A stretch of DNA of 64,000 nt from Niebla homalea (lineage: Eukaryota > Ascomycota > Lecanoromycetes > Lecanorales > Ramalinaceae): the NCBI GenBank assembly GCA_019925105.1, contig JAHGAU010000026.1, positions 835,185 through 899,184 of the forward strand. The letters run 5' to 3'. Shown one piece after another: positions 59,901-64,000 of this stretch (the first letter of the stretch is position 1; the number at the start of each line of letters is the position of its first letter). The notes under the pieces were generated by a model, which searched no databases, was not told where the DNA came from, and worked only from the letters and a program-made list of their open reading frames with translations. Made by a program: the position numbers and the translations under genes.

Positions 59901-62434
59901 AATTATACCGATATTATAAAAATATTAATCTCGTTAAGGAAATAACGTAATTATATTAATAATAAAATAGTTAAAGCTATTATTAATTAAGAATTTAATA
60001 AGCTTAACTTAAGACTTATATACGTAACTCGGTTAAACGATTTCGTAACCGTCCGATTAACGTATAATTCCCCTGCTATTCCGTTACTTTCTTAACTTAT
60101 AGAATTAATAAGTTACGGTAATAATTAATAATATTACTTTTTTTTAAGGTTGAAACGTTATATTATGCTATTTAAAGCAATTATAACGATATTATATTCT
60201 TTTTACTGAAAAAAACGTTAATTATAAAGGAAACTTTTTATAAAAGCGATACGTTAACTTCTTAAAAGCTATACTCCGATATTTAATTATTATTATACGT
60301 ATTACCTATATACTATAATTTAAAATACGTTTTTAATGATTTCCGTTTCTTAAAGTTAAAGGATATAATTCTTAAATTTATTTTTAAATAAAAAGTAAAT
60401 ATTAATTCTTAAGAATCTTATTATTAAGAAATAATTTTTTATAACGTTTTATATAAAATCGATTAAGAATATAATAATATATAAAATACCTTAATTAAGA
60501 TAAAGCTTCTTTTAAAATATAACGTAAATTTTACCTTAATTAATATAAATAATAAGTTTATACTTTATTACGCGGTACGATAAGACCTTTTTAACGTCCT
60601 TATAATATTCCTAGAATAAAAAGTTAATACTAAAAAAGATTTAAGGATAAAACTTTATTAATATAAGTTTATATATTCTGTTACTTAAATATTATACGCT
60701 TATTATTCTTTAAGGGGGCTTAAGTTAACGTTATATATTATATTTCTTTAAGTTTAATTATATTTAAGTTAATTTTCTTAAGATCGCCGGGCCGTTAACG
60801 GTTAATTACGTATTAAAAGATTTATTAAATTAAAGCGATTCTTAAAATACTATATAATAATAATTATCCGTAGCTTTTTTATATAACTTAAAGAATTATA
60901 GATAAAGTCTTCATAATTAAAATTAAAACCGGGTATATTTACTTATTCTTATAACTTAATTTTATATAGCGTAACTATTAAAGGTCCTTTATTATAAACG
61001 TTAATTATTTTATTAAAAATAATAAATATAACCTCGTTATCGGTAATATTATTAAGAACTTTAAGGTTTAAGTTCTACTTAAATAAGTTAATTATAAAAG
61101 TTATACTCTTAATAAGTTATATAAACTATAGAAGTATTTTATAATAGAAAGGTTTTTAAAAAATATAAACAATTATCTATAACGTCGTTAAGAATAAATA
61201 ATTCCTATTAAATACGCTTTTCTATTATATACTTTTTTCGTTTTTTATTAATTATTATTCTTTATTATTTTAATTAGTATTTTACTTTATAAAATCTTAT
61301 AATTTATAAATATTTATTTATTATTTTTATTAATTTTATAGGAAATATTTATATATATTTCTTTTTACGATTATTATAAGAATTAATAATATTATTAATT
61401 TCTTAAATATAATATAATTATTAACGTATTAAACGTCCTTTTTTTCTATTAGGGGTAAAAGAGTTAACGTTTAACTTTTTATAAAATGCGCTTTTATAAT
61501 AAATTAAGTAAGCCATTTAACTTAATAATTTAAATAAAGATTATTAATAAATTAAATAAAGCGAAAGTGAAAAATATTTTATAAAAAGTCGTTCCATAGA
61601 AACGGAAAACGTAGGAACCGCGATAATTAAATATCCCTATATTTATACCGGAGTTAAATCCGGCTTATTTATAGGCAGATTAAGGACGTTAATAAACGTA
61701 AGCCGTAAATACGACCGTAATATTAATATTTACGCCGGAGCCAGAGCCGGTTCTTATAAATATAACTTAAAATATAATCTATAGATTTTAATCGCTAAAA
61801 ATATTAATATAGGGTATAATTATTAAGGTTATTAATACCGCCGAGAATATAACCGGTTTATCGTCGAGTTAGTTTAAGATTATTTACCCAGATTTATCAA
61901 TATATTTTAAAGGGGAACCCTTATTTTTAATAGCTGAATTTACCGATAATACCGGCGAAATACCAGATATATCGCGTAAGGTTAATAAAATTAAAAAGCA
62001 AGATAAAAAAATAAAAAAGAAGAGTCTTTAAAAGGAAAGGAAGGTAAGGTTAAAGATTATATAAATTATAAAAAGACCCTTTTAGTACCGGACGAAAGGC
62101 GTATAATAATATATAAGAAAATATTATTATAATTAAAAACGTTTTATTATAATAATCTTAATAATAAAATAATAATAAAAAAGCTAAAAGATTAAATATA
62201 GTTATTAAAACTATTAATATAAAAGACGGATATAAAAAAGAAAGACCTTTTTAATTATATTATTTAAATTAATAATTTTTAAAAGTACTTTAAAGATACT
62301 TAATAGTATTATAGAAAATTAAAGACAGATTTAATTAATATAGAAGTATACGGACGATTAACGGACGTTTATAAATAAATAAATAAGCTTAATATACGGT
62401 ATATATACCCTTAAACGTAGAATATCCTTAACCC

Positions 62435-62560
62435 TATAGAAATAAAGCCTATTTTAATAAAATCTTCTATAATAACGGATATTCTTATTTTTAACTTTAT
62501 AGAAAGAAAGCTTACTTTAATAAAATCTTCTATAATAATAAATATTCCTATTTTTAACGA
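62435..62560 (+). repeat. 63-bp tandem duplication, two units
   Basis: Units 62435-62497 and 62498-62560 both start TATAGAA and share TTTAATAAAATCTTCTATAA. The + strand frame is open through both units and gives IEIKPILIKSSIITDILIFNF and IERKLTLIKSSIIINIPIFND, a 21-residue repeat within a former coding region, running on to GGIKN and a stop near 62588. Confidence 0.8.
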
Positions 62561-64000
62561 TAAGTTTAAAGGAGGTATAAAGAATTAAATTTATATCTAT
62601 ATTTAAAATATATTAAATAAACGTATACCTTTTAAGAAGGTTATTTACGTTTAAAGGGTAAACTTATATAAATATTAAGTTATCGTTAATCGGGGTATTA
62701 ACGTTTATCCGTATTTAAAGATTTACTTAAAGGTTACGTTTAAGAAAGGTATAATTAAAATATAATTTGAATCTGGATTATATTAAATAACGTAATTATT
62801 AAAGGACTATAACTTCCCGATATAGCCTTTAAAACGCGGATAAAGGTTAAGCGTAAAGAGCTTAAATAATTATTACTTAAATAAATAAGGTTTAAGATAT
62901 TATAATTATAGCCCGAAAATTAATTTTTATAAGTTTATTATATTTTACTTTATTAAAGATAAAGGTTTATATAAAAATGTATATTTTTCCGTTTATAACT
63001 CTTAAAATTATAAAACGTTTTAATCTTACTATATTAAAGTAAAAGGATCTTAAGGTAAAAAAGTTAATAAAGATAAATTATATAAAAATATTTAACTTCT
63101 TTTAAAATAATCGTTATCCGGATATAAATAATTAATTAACGGATAAAAATATTAAGTTAATATTTTAATTTACGCGTTAATAAAAATAAGGTTAACGGAT
63201 AAATATATTAAAGCATAATTATAATCTTTATCATATATTATATTATAAATTTATTTAATTATTATTAAGCTTTATACCGTTTATTATTAATAATTAATTA
63301 TATATTTAAAAAAGTTCAGATAATCCCTTAATTTCTATATAAATTAAAAGATATTTTTAAATTATATAAGAAAGATAAGGCCTACGCAATTTAAAAATAG
63401 ATTAAAGATAATATATTCTAATAATAAAAATAATTATTCTTATATTTAAATTATAAGAAAAGATTAATAAATACGTAAGAAGATTATATAATAATATAAG
63501 TATAAGTATAAGTAATATAATTAAAAAGTCAACGCTTTTAACCTTTTATTATATTACGTAAAAGGAAAATTATTAATTATTAATAACGTTTAAATTATAA
63601 TATAAATAATATTAATAATAACCCTCGCAGCCCGTCCTATATTAATAGGTAAAGCCGGGATTAATATAATTAATAAAAGTAATAATGCCGGCTAATTATT
63701 TATTTCTTAAAGTATAATAATATTTAATTTAATATAAGTTATTATTTAATATTCAGATTTTATTTAACGCCGTTTTTAAATTAATACCGTAACTTCCATT
63801 AATAAGCGGTATTATTAACGCCTTCGACTTATTACTTTTATTAATAATAATAAGAGAATTAATAAACTTTATAATTTAAGTTTAAACGGCGTTATTAACT
63901 TTATTAAAAACGCTTTAAATAATTTTATTTACTTTAATGTTATTTTATCTTAAGGTTATCGATATATTTATAAATATTATAAACCTTCCCGTAAAATAAT

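Larger units (their letters stand above)
51306..64000. other. AT isochore, RIP-degenerated repeats (block 3)
   Basis: About 12.7 kb of RIP-type AT-rich sequence continues to the window edge. Tandem-repeat relics at 53792-53911 and 62435-62560 are listed separately. Partly open + strand stretches persist at about 61650-61790 and 62430-62590. No gene, LTR pair or RNA gene can be supported by eye. Confidence 0.75.

Noticed and set aside
23601..64000. Giant cargo-carrying transposon (Starship-like)
   Set aside because: No tyrosine recombinase or cargo gene can be read, and the whole block is RIP-degraded; nothing distinguishes it from nested ordinary retroelements.

Overview
The window comes from the nuclear genome of a filamentous ascomycete (Pezizomycotina). 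The evidence is short spliceosomal introns (44-70 nt, GT..AG with CTGAC/CTAAC-like branch points), fungal orthologues (Leo1, uL1/RPL10A, Mob2, fungal PhoD-like phosphatase, fungal CorA-like proteins), and a very AT-rich compartment with the dinucleotide signature of repeat-induced point mutation (RIP). I cannot name the species.

Layout. (1) 1-17.2 kb is a gene-dense, GC-balanced island: a CorA-like transporter (962-2808, -), ribosomal protein uL1/RPL10A (3621-4457, +, four exons), Paf1-complex subunit Leo1 (5380-6884, -, three exons), a Mob2-type NDR-kinase activator (about 8033-9270, +), a PhoD-like metallophosphatase (10240-12513, +), a rhomboid protease with a mitochondrial-type N-terminus (13161-14926, -), and an F-box/Cys-rich protein (15537-16454, -). 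These are unrelated housekeeping or regulatory genes, not a biosynthetic cluster. A 429-bp element with 29-bp terminal inverted repeats lies between Leo1 and Mob2. (2) 16.8-23.1 kb is a second CorA-like gene split inside an exon by a full-length 4,918-bp Ty1/Copia retrotransposon (17222-22139; 188-bp LTRs; 5-bp target duplication GTTAA). The transposon is heavily RIPped. RIP fades out across the outer part of each LTR, and the flanking host gene carries a CAA-to-TAA stop of RIP type. (3) 23.2-23.54 kb is an unmutated strip with several overlapping hairpins; it may be a transposon terminus. (4) 23.6-64 kb is an AT isochore of degenerate repeats. CpA/TpG is nearly absent, CpG persists, there are stops in every frame, and I found no intact gene.

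Inside the isochore, five tandem-repeat fossils remain readable: about 66-74 bp units at 24.76 kb, 13-bp units at 31.33 kb, a modular 15/24-bp array at 50.86-51.31 kb, 60-bp units at 53.79 kb and 63-bp units at 62.43 kb. Four of these five have periods at or near multiples of three, consistent with repeats inside former transposon coding sequences. The most notable observations are the modular 15/24-bp coding array, the gene interrupted by a datable Copia insertion with RIP leakage, and the hairpin cluster at the euchromatin/isochore border. I found no evidence of a new defence or metabolic system.
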